NCBI GenBank assembly: GCA_003389325.1
Contig: QQVE01000018.1
Coordinates: forward strand, 1 to 64,000
DNA from: Planctomycetota bacterium
GTDB lineage: Bacteria > Planctomycetota > Planctomycetia > Pirellulales > PALSA-1355
Reading direction: 5' to 3'
Length of the DNA: 64,000 bases
Within the stretch, counting starts at the first letter, position 1, and every line of letters starts with the position of its first letter. Made by a program: the position numbers and the translations under genes. The notes under the pieces are model-generated. The model saw only the letters and a list, made by a program, of their open reading frames with translations, was not told the origin of the DNA and did not search any database. Shown piece by piece: positions 54,749-63,166 of the stretch.

Positions 54749-55384
54749 ATGTTCTTACGATCACGCATGTCGCAGTTCGTTCGCCGCTTGTTGGTTGCGG
54801 CCGCCGTGCTCGCCCTGGTCACGTCGATCGCCGTCGACGCCATGCACGAGCGGCCGGCTGCCGCCGAGTCCCGCCCGACACAGCCCGGGTCCGCACTAGG
54901 TTTCGACAGTGAAGGACACTTGCTGCGACCGACCGGGTACCGGGAGTGGATCTACGTCGGCACGCCCCTGACACCCAATGACATGAACCACCCGCAGGCC
55001 GCCTTTCCCGAGTTTCACTCGGTGTACATTCACCCCGACGCGTATCGTGCTTACCGCAAGACCGGAGCGTTTCCCGACAGGACCGCAATCGTGAAAGAAT
55101 TGGCTAGCGTAGGTTCAAAGCAGGCGTCGAGCGGCAACGGCTACTTCATGGGCGAGTTCACGGGCCTCGAAGTGGCGATCAAAGACCAGACTCGCTTTGC
55201 CGACGAGCCGGGCAACTGGGCCTATTTCAGTTTCGGACACGCTTACCCCTTGGCGCACACGGCGCAGGCCCAGGCGACGACAAGCTGCAATACCTGCCAC
55301 GCCACCGCCAACGAGGACTACGTGTTCACTCAATACTATCCGGTGCTGCGGGCCGCGAAGCCGAGCGAGCCCGCCTCGCCTTGA
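54749..55384 (+). CDS. Cytochrome P460 family protein
   Basis: 211 aa. GAAGGAG precedes the ATG at 54749. Residues about 1-40 are an N-terminal signal or anchor. REWIYVGTPLTPND and FHSVYIHPDAYRAYRKTGAFPD are typical of P460, and CNTCHATANEDYVFTQYYPVL carries the CxxCH heme-binding site (C180, C183, H184) near the C-terminus. In ammonia oxidisers P460 converts hydroxylamine to nitrous oxide using a heme cross-linked to lysine; whether that cross-link exists here is not decidable. Periplasmic. Confidence 0.88.
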   Translation: MFLRSRMSQFVRRLLVAAAVLALVTSIAVDAMHERPAAAESRPTQPGSALGFDSEGHLLRPTGYREWIYVGTPLTPNDMNHPQAAFPEFHSVYIHPDAYRAYRKTGAFPDRTAIVKELASVGSKQASSGNGYFMGEFTGLEVAIKDQTRFADEPGNWAYFSFGHAYPLAHTAQAQATTSCNTCHATANEDYVFTQYYPVLRAAKPSEPASP

Positions 55385-55498
55385 TCGTTGTTCTGTGGCG
55401 GAGGGAGAGAGCCGAAACAGATTCTGTGCCGCGGCGCTTTCTTCGTCTGCCCGCAGGCGATACACTTGACGCTCTCTGCGTTTTCGACACTCGGCGGA

Positions 55499-56251
55499 AT
55501 GCCCATGCCTTCTGAGGGAACCTGGTCTGAAGTCGAAGTCGCCGGCCACGCGTGCGAGGTGTACCAGCCGCCGCGCGTCGGCGAGCATGGCTACGTCGTG
55601 ATCTACTTGCATGGCGTGCATCTCAATCGGTTGAACGACAAGCCGGCGTTCATCGAGCAGTTCGATCGCCACGGATTGCGGGTGGTCTGCCCGCGGACGG
55701 CACGCAGTTGGTGGACCGATAAGATTTGCCCAGAGTTCGACCCGCAGATCACGGCCGAGCGGTACGTGGTGGAGCACACGCTCGGTTGGATTCGCGAGCA
55801 ATACAGCGTGGAGCCGCCGCGGATCGCGCTGCTGGGCACGAGCATGGGAGGGCAGGGGGCGCTGCGAATGGCCTTCAAGCATCCCAATACGTTTCCCGTC
55901 GTGGCGGCCATCTCGCCGGCGATCGACTATCATCTGCGGATGGAAGAGGGCGACGAGACCCTGCCGGCGATGTATCCGGATAAGGAGGCCGCGCGGCAGG
56001 ACACGGCCACGCTACACGTGCATCCGCTCAACTGGCCGCGAAACACGTTTTTCGCCTGCGATCCGATCGATTATCGCTGGCACGAGAGCGCCGAGCGGCT
56101 GCGGATGAAACTGGCCGCCCTGGGCGTGCCGCACGAGTGCGATCTGGAAACCAGCGGCGGCGGACACGGCTTCGAGTACTATAGCCGCATGGCCGAGGCC
56201 GCGGTGGGCTTCATGGTCGAGCGCTTGGAGTCCGAGCGCCTCCGCGTCTAA
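55499..56251 (+). CDS. Alpha/beta hydrolase, esterase-like
   Basis: 250 aa from the ATG at 55499 (or 55505). VVIYLHGVHLNRLNDKPAFI is the oxyanion region; LLGTSMGGQGALRMAF gives the GxSxGG nucleophile elbow; FFACDPIDYRWHES and GGGHGFEYY supply the likely aspartate and histidine. The arrangement is like esterase D/S-formylglutathione hydrolase. No signal peptide, so cytoplasmic. Followed 52 bp later by the Nramp-like transporter. Confidence 0.85.
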   Translation: MPMPSEGTWSEVEVAGHACEVYQPPRVGEHGYVVIYLHGVHLNRLNDKPAFIEQFDRHGLRVVCPRTARSWWTDKICPEFDPQITAERYVVEHTLGWIREQYSVEPPRIALLGTSMGGQGALRMAFKHPNTFPVVAAISPAIDYHLRMEEGDETLPAMYPDKEAARQDTATLHVHPLNWPRNTFFACDPIDYRWHESAERLRMKLAALGVPHECDLETSGGGHGFEYYSRMAEAAVGFMVERLESERLRV

Positions 56252-56303
56252 TCCCGCCCGCCCTGCCTATTTCGTGAAACCCAGCAATCCGAAAGCAGCT
56301 TTC

Positions 56304-58022
56304 ATGTCCACCAGCGAAGTCGAAACCAACCAACACGTATCCGACGACGCCACGCCGGCCGGCGTGCTGGCCGACCGCAAGACCCTGCAAGAGGCTCACG
56401 CCAAAGGCCGCGGTGCCACGCTGGCCGCCTTCGTCAAGCTGTCCGGACCCGGCTGGCTGCAATCGGCCATTACACTGGGCGGTGGCTCCCTGGCCGGCTC
56501 GCTCTACCTCGGCGTGATCGGCGGCTACCAGTTCATGTGGCTGCAGCCGCTGATGATGATTTTGGGCATCGTCATGCTCTCGGCGATCAGCTACGTCACG
56601 CTTTCCACCGGCGAGCGTCCCTTCGGGGCCATCAACCGGCACGTCAATCCGGTGTTGGGTTGGGGATGGCTCATCGCGGCCATGATGGCCAACCTGGTGT
56701 GGGCCATGCCGCAGTTCTCGCTCGGCACGGCGGCCATTCAACAAAACCTGCTGCCCGGCGTGATCGACGGCCGCGGCGGCGAATGGCTCTGTGCCGGCGT
56801 GCTGCTGGTCGTGGCCAGCGTCATCATTTGGTTCTACGACTCCGGCGGAAAGGGCGTGCGGGTGTTCGAGTGGGTCGTCAAGATCATGGTCGGCATCATC
56901 GTGCTGAGCTTCTTCGGCGTCGTGGCCGCCATGGCATCCAAAGACGGGCTCGACTGGGGCGCGATCTTTGCCGGCTTCGTGCCCGATTTCTCGCTGCTGA
57001 CGCGCCCGGCCGACGGCTTGCAGCCGTTTATCGAGGCCTCGGGCGATTCCGCTTACTGGACCGATGCCGTGCTCAGCACCCAGCGCGAACGGATGATCGC
57101 GGCCGCGGCCACGGCCGTGGGCATCAACATGACCTTTCTGTTGCCTTACTCGATGCTCCGAAAGGGCTGGGACAAGACGTTCCGCGGGCTGGCCGTATTC
57201 GATCTCTCGACCGGTCTGTTCATTCCGTTTCTGCTGGCCACGAGCTGCGTGGTGATCGCCGCGGCAACGCAGTTCCACGCCCAATACGACGACGCCGAAA
57301 TCGACACGCCTGCGGCCGAGACGACCGGCGGTTATCGCAAGAACCTCGAAGCCCGCGTAGTGGCCGAAGTCGGCGCGACCGAGTTCGACGAGATGGACAC
57401 CGCGCAAAAGAACGCGGCGATCGACGCTCTCCCGCAGGCCGACAAGCAACTGGCCGCGATGCTCGTCACCCGCGATGCCTTTGCCTTGGCCGGATCGCTC
57501 GAGCGTCTGTTCGGCAGCGGCGGCGCTACGCAACTGGTATTCGGCGTGGGCGTGCTGGGCATGGCGATCTCGACGATCATCACGTTGATGTTGATCAACG
57601 GCTTCTGCGTGACCGAAATGCTCGACGCGCCTTCCGGCGGCAGGTTGCACCGCATCGGGGCGTTTCTGCCGGGAGTGACCGGAGCGCTGGGATTTCTCTT
57701 CCTGTGGTCCAACGCCGAGGCCAAGTTCTGGCTAGCCGTGCCCACCAGCAATTTCGGCATGGTGCTGCTGCCGATTGCCTACGTGACGTTCTTCCTGATG
57801 ATGAACAGCCGTTCGCTGATGGGCGCATCGATGCTCACCGGCGGGAGTCGCGTGGCGATGAACCTGGCCATGCTCCTGGCCATCGTCGTAGCTAGCGTTG
57901 GCGCCGGCATGTCGATCTGGGCCAACATCGGCTGGTATGGCGTGGCACTGGTGGCCGTGTTCGCCGTGCTGGCGCTGTTTGCCTACCTGATTCGTCCGCC
58001 CAGCATGGGCATGCCCAGATAG
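56304..58022 (+). CDS. Nramp-related membrane transporter lacking DPGN and MPH motifs
   Basis: 572 aa, about eleven to twelve membrane segments. SGPGWLQSAITLGGGSLAGSLYLGVIGGYQF aligns with Nramp TM1, but DPGN is replaced by LGGGS. TFLLPYSMLRKGWDK aligns with TM6, where MPH reads LPY. A soluble insert (about residues 335-395) between later helices is unusual for Nramp. Loss of the metal-binding asparagine, aspartate, methionine and histidine makes Mn/Fe transport doubtful. It could carry another substrate. The family link is my inference from the GPGW opening and overall spacing. No ribosome-binding site is obvious. Confidence 0.65.
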   Translation: MSTSEVETNQHVSDDATPAGVLADRKTLQEAHAKGRGATLAAFVKLSGPGWLQSAITLGGGSLAGSLYLGVIGGYQFMWLQPLMMILGIVMLSAISYVTLSTGERPFGAINRHVNPVLGWGWLIAAMMANLVWAMPQFSLGTAAIQQNLLPGVIDGRGGEWLCAGVLLVVASVIIWFYDSGGKGVRVFEWVVKIMVGIIVLSFFGVVAAMASKDGLDWGAIFAGFVPDFSLLTRPADGLQPFIEASGDSAYWTDAVLSTQRERMIAAAATAVGINMTFLLPYSMLRKGWDKTFRGLAVFDLSTGLFIPFLLATSCVVIAAATQFHAQYDDAEIDTPAAETTGGYRKNLEARVVAEVGATEFDEMDTAQKNAAIDALPQADKQLAAMLVTRDAFALAGSLERLFGSGGATQLVFGVGVLGMAISTIITLMLINGFCVTEMLDAPSGGRLHRIGAFLPGVTGALGFLFLWSNAEAKFWLAVPTSNFGMVLLPIAYVTFFLMMNSRSLMGASMLTGGSRVAMNLAMLLAIVVASVGAGMSIWANIGWYGVALVAVFAVLALFAYLIRPPSMGMPR

Positions 58023-58032
58023 ATCGGGCCGG

Positions 58033-59850
58033 CTAAAACGGCCACACCAGCGGCGCGAGCAGCACCGTGACGATCCCGACCAGGATATCGAGCGGCACGC
58101 CGATACGCACGTAGTCCATGAAGCGATAGCCGCCGGGGCCGTAGACCATCAGGTTCGTCTGATATCCGATCGGCGTGGCAAAGCCGGCGCTCGAAGCCAT
58201 CATCACGGCGATCACGAACGGCATGTGGTTGACGCCGAGGCTCCGCGCCGTGACCAGCGCAAAAGGAAACATCAGCGCGGCGGCGGCATTGTTTGTGATT
58301 AGTTCCGTCGCCACTAGCGTGATCAAGTACAGGATCGCCAGCGCAAACCAAGCTTGCCCGCCGGCCAGGTGGATCATTTGTTGCGATACGTCGGAGGCAG
58401 CGCCCGTTTTCTCGAGTGCCGTGCCGATCGCAAACGATGCGGCGATCGCCAGCAGTACCTCCCAGTCGATGCTGCGGCGGGCCGCTTCGATGCTTACCGA
58501 GCGGGTCAGCATCATCAGTGCCGCCGCGATCAAAGCGGCCTGCAAGAATGGCAGCCACTGCAGGGTGACCGCCGTGATCATTGCCACGAGGATCGTCATC
58601 GCGATCCAGGCCCGATCGTGACGGCGCGGGTTCGAGCCTTCCAGTCGGCTGACCAGCAAGAAATCCCGGCTGTTGCGCTGCTGATCGGCAAACGAGGGAT
58701 GTGCCTCGACCAACAGCGTGTCACCAGGATGAAGCACGACGTCGCCGATCTTCTTGTGCAGCCGCTCGCCGTTGCGGGCCACGGCCACGACGACGGCGTT
58801 GTACACGTTGCGAAACCGGCCGTCGCGGATCGTCTTGCCCACTAACGGACAACTGTTCGACACCACGGCCTCGATGAGGCACCGCTGCGGCCGCGGCGAA
58901 GCGAGCTTGGCTACCTGGTCGGTGGCCGGCACGAGGCCCCGGATGCGCTGCAGATCGACGACCGATTCGACGATGCCCACGAAGAGCAAGCGGTCGCCGC
59001 CCCGCAAGACCTCCTGGGGGGAGACGGCCGGAATGGCGTGGCCGTCGCGATCGATTTCGGCCAGGAACACACCCGGCAGGTGACGCAAGCCGGCCGCCTC
59101 GATACTTTTGCCCACCAACGGGCTGTCGGGAGCGACTTGCATCTCGACGGTATACTCACGCACGTCGTCGATCATGCTCAGGGCCGGTCTGCGGTCGGGC
59201 AGCAGCCAGCGGCTGGTAGCGATGATGAACGCCCCGCCAATGATTGCCGCCGGCACGCCGATCCAGGAGATGTCGAACATTGCCAATCCCGGACCGGTGA
59301 CCGTGCCTTTGTCGATCTCGTTAAGCAACATGCCTTGAACGACGAGATTCGTGCTGGTACCGATCAGCGAGCAGGTGCCGCCCAGGATGGCCGCATAGCT
59401 CAGCGGAATCAGCAGTTTCGAAACCGCGATCCGATTCGTGCGGGCCCAATCGCCGACGGCCGGAATCATCATCGCCACCAGCGGCGTGTTGTTCATCACG
59501 GCGCTAAAGGCCATCGTCGGGATCATCATCCGGACAATGGCTCGCTCGGCCGAGCGAGGTCGGCCGAAGAGCCGCCCGGTGATGAAGTCGACGGCCCCCG
59601 TTTCGCGCACGGCAGCTCCGACCACGAACAACACGCCGATCGTGATCGGACCTTCGTTCGAGAGGCCTCCGAGTGCTTCTCCCGCGTCCAGAATGCCAAA
59701 GACCAATAGCAGCATGACGCCACCGATCAGAATCACGTCGGGCGTCAGGCGAGTGAAAATTAACAGCCCAAAGACCAGCGCAACGACACCCAGCGTGAAT
59801 TGTGCGGGCGTGATGGGGCTATCGGCCCAGGAAAGAGCGAGCAACAACAT
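58033..59850 (-). CDS. SLC13/DASS-type transporter with two TrkA-C domains
   Basis: 605 aa from the ATG at 59850 (a TTG at 59871 is possible). Two inverted membrane halves each carry the substrate loop: FSAVMNNTPLVAMMIPAV and LITNNAAAALMFPFALV. Between them (about residues 210-400) lie two RCK_C/TrkA-C domains, for example EYTVEMQVAPDSPLVGKSI and LIEAVVSNSCPLVGKTI, which bind regulatory ligands. The fold imports anions such as sulfate or dicarboxylates with sodium; substrate not predicted. Converges with the Nramp-like gene at a 10-bp gap. Confidence 0.92.
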   Translation of the reverse strand: MLLLALSWADSPITPAQFTLGVVALVFGLLIFTRLTPDVILIGGVMLLLVFGILDAGEALGGLSNEGPITIGVLFVVGAAVRETGAVDFITGRLFGRPRSAERAIVRMMIPTMAFSAVMNNTPLVAMMIPAVGDWARTNRIAVSKLLIPLSYAAILGGTCSLIGTSTNLVVQGMLLNEIDKGTVTGPGLAMFDISWIGVPAAIIGGAFIIATSRWLLPDRRPALSMIDDVREYTVEMQVAPDSPLVGKSIEAAGLRHLPGVFLAEIDRDGHAIPAVSPQEVLRGGDRLLFVGIVESVVDLQRIRGLVPATDQVAKLASPRPQRCLIEAVVSNSCPLVGKTIRDGRFRNVYNAVVVAVARNGERLHKKIGDVVLHPGDTLLVEAHPSFADQQRNSRDFLLVSRLEGSNPRRHDRAWIAMTILVAMITAVTLQWLPFLQAALIAAALMMLTRSVSIEAARRSIDWEVLLAIAASFAIGTALEKTGAASDVSQQMIHLAGGQAWFALAILYLITLVATELITNNAAAALMFPFALVTARSLGVNHMPFVIAVMMASSAGFATPIGYQTNLMVYGPGGYRFMDYVRIGVPLDILVGIVTVLLAPLVWPF

Positions 59851-60057
59851 GGACCGTTCGTGCGCGGGCAAGCGGAAGGACGCAAATCGCCACCTGGTAA
59901 CTCACAGCGGCGACAACTCACGATCGCCATCGGGAGCGGAGATCACAAACTGCCGTGTCAGGTACGATGCCGGAATATTAACCCTGGTTCGCTGACGTGC
60001 AAAGAGCACACCGAACCGATGCCGAGAGTTTTGGGTGTTTGCCCGTCCCGGGCGTGC

Positions 60058-60063
60058 TAGAAT
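60058..60063 (+). promoter_or_regulatory. -10 element TAGAAT before the PQQ-like gene
   Basis: TAGAAT in GTGCTAGAATCG, 51 bases before the ATG at 60114. Same GCTAGAAT form as the promoter at 16251. No clear -35 at standard spacing. Confidence 0.4.
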
Positions 60064-60113
60064 CGGACTCTCCGTCCTCCCGCCATCTGCCCTGCCCATG
60101 GAAGTTCCCCGCG

Positions 60114-61337
60114 ATGAGCCTTTTTCGTACGTTCGGGTCGCTGGCAATCTGCTGGGCGGTGGCAAGCGTCGCCACGGGCGAAAATTGGCCCGGCTGGCGC
60201 GGACCACGGGGCGACGGCACGAGCCGGGAGAAGCATCTGCCGCTGAGCTGGGGTCGCGAAGCAAACGTGGCCTGGAAAGCGAGTGTGCCCGGCCGGGGGC
60301 ATGCCTCGCCGATCGTCTGGAACGACGCGGTCTTTGTAGCCACCTGCGACGAAGACGCTCGCCAGCGGATCCTGCTGCGCTACGATCGCACGAGCGGCAA
60401 GCTCGTCTGGCGGCAGGTGGTGCTCGAGTCGCCGCTGGAGAAGAAGCACCGGCTCAACAGCTTCGCCTCCAGCACGCCCGCCACCGACGGCAAGCGTGTG
60501 TACGTCACGTTTCTTGATCGCGACCGGATGGTCGTGGCCGCCTACGACTACGACGGCAACGAAGTCTGGCAGGTTCGCCCAGGCACGTTCTCCAGCGTGC
60601 ACGGATACTGCAGTTGCCCGGTGCTGTTCGAAGACCAGGTGATCGTCAACGGCGATCACGACGGCGACGCCTACCTCGTGGCTCTGGATAACGCGACGGG
60701 CCGGACCGTGTGGAAAACCGACCGCGAGAACAAGACCCGTAGCTACGTCACGCCAATCATTCGAGAGATTGACGGGCGCACGCAGATGATTCTCTCAGGT
60801 TCGAAGTGCGTGGCCAGCTACGACCCACACGACGGCTCGCGGCACTGGATCATCGACGGCCCGACCGAGCAGTTCGTGGCCTCGCTGGTGTACAACGGCG
60901 AGCTGTTGTTTCTGACGGCCGGGTTTCCCGAGTTGCACATGATGGCCATCCGGCCCAACGGCCACGGCAACGTCACCGACACGCACATCGCTTGGCGTAC
61001 GCGGAAAGCCGCCAGCTACGTGCCCTCGCCGATCGCCGTGGGCGACTACTTCCTGGTTGTCTCCGACGGCGGGATCGCCAGTTGTTTCGAGGCTCGCTCC
61101 GGCAAACGCTTGTGGATGGAGCGCCTGGGAACGCACTTCAGCAGTTCGCCCATCGCCGCCGAGGGACTGGCCTATTTCACGTCCGACGAAGGCCACACCA
61201 GCGTGATTCGGCCGGGGGAAAAGCTCGACATCGTGGCCGAGAGCGACCTCGGCGAGCCATGCTACGCCTCGCCCGCGGCGAGCCAGGGCCACCTGTTCTT
61301 TCGCGGCGAAGAGCACCTGATCTGCATCGGGCGGTAG
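60114..61337 (+). CDS. Secreted PQQ-binding-like beta-propeller protein
   Basis: 407 aa. Signal peptide about residues 1-21, then ENWPGWRGPRGDGTSREKHLPLSW, the signature opening of a large planctomycete family annotated as outer membrane protein assembly factor BamB-like. Blade motifs recur: LLRYDRTSGKLVWRQ, VAAYDYDGNEVWQV and LVALDNATGRTVWKT. PQQ-binding residues of quinoprotein dehydrogenases are not evident, so it is likely a scaffold or sugar-binding propeller. Alone on its strand. Confidence 0.93.
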   Translation: MSLFRTFGSLAICWAVASVATGENWPGWRGPRGDGTSREKHLPLSWGREANVAWKASVPGRGHASPIVWNDAVFVATCDEDARQRILLRYDRTSGKLVWRQVVLESPLEKKHRLNSFASSTPATDGKRVYVTFLDRDRMVVAAYDYDGNEVWQVRPGTFSSVHGYCSCPVLFEDQVIVNGDHDGDAYLVALDNATGRTVWKTDRENKTRSYVTPIIREIDGRTQMILSGSKCVASYDPHDGSRHWIIDGPTEQFVASLVYNGELLFLTAGFPELHMMAIRPNGHGNVTDTHIAWRTRKAASYVPSPIAVGDYFLVVSDGGIASCFEARSGKRLWMERLGTHFSSSPIAAEGLAYFTSDEGHTSVIRPGEKLDIVAESDLGEPCYASPAASQGHLFFRGEEHLICIGR

Positions 61338-61465
61338 CCTGGTCGCGACGTAAATCCTCGTGCTAGCACGTCTTGATCCATTTCGGCCCTGCTGCCATAT
61401 TGGGTGTACATCCATCTAGTACGGTGGGATCCGTTTCTAGCGGGCGCGCACAGAAGGAGTCGAGC

Positions 61466-63058
61466 ATGTCGGGCGCGGTGGATCGTCGGTTTCAGCCCTC
61501 GCTGTTTCGCGAGGAAGACGCGGCGGGCTTTCTGGAGTTGGCCCTGACGGTCGTCGATCGCGACACCGTCGAGGAGTTGCTCCACTACGAAGACGGCGAA
61601 GAGCGCGAGCAATTCGCGCTCAACGCGCTGCGGATCGGCGTGCTGGCCCTGCGGCAGGCCCGCGGCCGGGTCGATGCCGACCTGATCCAGCGCGAAACCC
61701 AGCGGATGCTCACCGGGCTCGAGAGCCACTTGGCCGCCCACGCCACGGAAATCAACGGCAAGCTGGCCGGTTCGCTCAAGGAATACTTCGATCCCGAAAG
61801 CGGGCGCTTTCACGAGCGCGTGCAGCAGCTACTCAAGCCCGACGGAGAGCTCGAGCAACTGCTCAGGCGCCAGATCGGCGGCGACGACTCCCAGCTTTGC
61901 AAGACGCTGGTGGCACATGTCGGAGCGCAGAGCCCGCTGTTGAAGTTGCTCAGCCCGCACGAGTCGGAAGGGCTGCTGGCCGCCTTGCGCAAGACGGTCG
62001 AGGGTCAGCTCACCGCGCAGCGCGACCACGTGCTCCGCGAGTTTTCGCTCGACAACAAGGAAGGTGCCCTGGCCCGCATGGTCGGCGAGTTGACCAACAG
62101 CCACGGTCAACTGACCGAAGCACTCGAGAAGAAGATCGGCGCCGTGGTCGAGGAGTTCTCGCTGGACAAGGAGGATTCGGCCCTGAATCGCCTGGTGCGC
62201 AACGTCGATCGGGCGCAGACGACGATTACCCGCGAGTTCTCGCTCGACGAAGAGCAATCGGCCCTGGCGCGATTGCGGCGCGAACTGTTCGGGTTGCTGG
62301 AACAGCAGGGCCGCACCAATGCCGAATTTCAGGAAGAGGTGAAGGTGGCGCTGGGCAAGATGATGGCCCGCCGCGAGGAAGCGCAGCGCTCGACGCGTCA
62401 CGGCTTGCAGTTCGAGGAGGCCGTTTGCGAGTATCTGGAGTTCGACGCTGCCCGGCGGGGCGACGTCGCCACCCGTAGCGGCCACACCACGGGGCTAATC
62501 AAGAACTGCAAGGTCGGCGATTGCGTGCTCGAACTGGGGCCCGACTGCGTGGCCGCGGGGGCGAAGATCGTCGTCGAGGCCAAGGAGAAGACCGACTACA
62601 ACCTGGCCCGGGCCCGCGAAGAGATCGAAACGGCCCGCAAGAATCGCGACGCGCAGGTGGGCGTGTTCGTATTCTCCAAACACACGGCGCCGGACAGTTT
62701 GGAAGAGCTCTCACGTAGCGGCAACGATGTGTTCGTCGTGTGGGATCCGCAGGATTCCGGCACGGACCTGCATCTCAAGATCGCCATGGCCCTGGCCCGC
62801 GCGCTGTGCATTCGCGTGGAGAAGCGGCAAGAGTCGCAGACCGCGGACTTCGAAGCGATCGCCCAGGCCGTGCTCGAGATCGAAAAGCAATCGGGCTACC
62901 TGGGCGACGTGACCAAGAGCGCCGAAACGATCAAGTCCGGCGCCGACCGTGTCCTGGAACGCGTGCGAAAAACGCGCAACTCGCTGGAGCGCCAGGTCGA
63001 AGTCCTCAACGAGCGCATCGGCGACCTGAAACGCATCTCCGGCGAACCAACGGCCTAG
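61466..63058 (+). CDS. Coiled-coil protein with EFSLD repeats and a PD-(D/E)XK-like domain
   Basis: 530 aa, soluble. AAGGAG precedes the ATG at 61466. Three copies of an EFSLDxxxxALxRL element start at residues 192, 230 and 257, separated by helical stretches. Then FEEAVCEYLEF (about 316), GDCVLELGP (about 351) and KIVVEAKEKTD (about 370) follow. The order helix, acidic strand, ExK strand matches PD-(D/E)XK nucleases such as those in DUF2130 or RmuC-type proteins. The C-terminus (about 430-530) is again coiled coil. I do not recognise the family. Candidate DNA-processing protein; no helicase or toxin-like neighbour is seen. Confidence 0.7.
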   Translation: MSGAVDRRFQPSLFREEDAAGFLELALTVVDRDTVEELLHYEDGEEREQFALNALRIGVLALRQARGRVDADLIQRETQRMLTGLESHLAAHATEINGKLAGSLKEYFDPESGRFHERVQQLLKPDGELEQLLRRQIGGDDSQLCKTLVAHVGAQSPLLKLLSPHESEGLLAALRKTVEGQLTAQRDHVLREFSLDNKEGALARMVGELTNSHGQLTEALEKKIGAVVEEFSLDKEDSALNRLVRNVDRAQTTITREFSLDEEQSALARLRRELFGLLEQQGRTNAEFQEEVKVALGKMMARREEAQRSTRHGLQFEEAVCEYLEFDAARRGDVATRSGHTTGLIKNCKVGDCVLELGPDCVAAGAKIVVEAKEKTDYNLARAREEIETARKNRDAQVGVFVFSKHTAPDSLEELSRSGNDVFVVWDPQDSGTDLHLKIAMALARALCIRVEKRQESQTADFEAIAQAVLEIEKQSGYLGDVTKSAETIKSGADRVLERVRKTRNSLERQVEVLNERIGDLKRISGEPTA

Positions 63059-63083
63059 CAACCCGGCTTTGCCAGAAGAAACT

Positions 63084-63153
63084 AACCCGAAACGCGAGCG
63101 AGGGTCGTAGGCCCCCGTGCGCGCAGGCCGCGACTTTCGCTCGCACTTCGCGC
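63084..63153. repeat. Degenerate inverted repeat, dispersed hairpin family copy 3
   Basis: The left arm (63084-63105) contains CGAAACGCGAGCGAGGGT and the right arm (63133-63153) ACTTTCGCTCGCACTTCG. They pair with mismatches. It lies between the EFSLD gene and the convergent TolB-like gene, the same position type as the other two copies. Confidence 0.7.
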
Positions 63154-63166
63154 CCAGTACCTTAGA

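Noticed and set aside
61359-61370. Palindrome CGTGCTAGCACG
   Set aside because: A single 12-bp palindrome without repeat copies or a promoter next to it; chance is enough to explain it.
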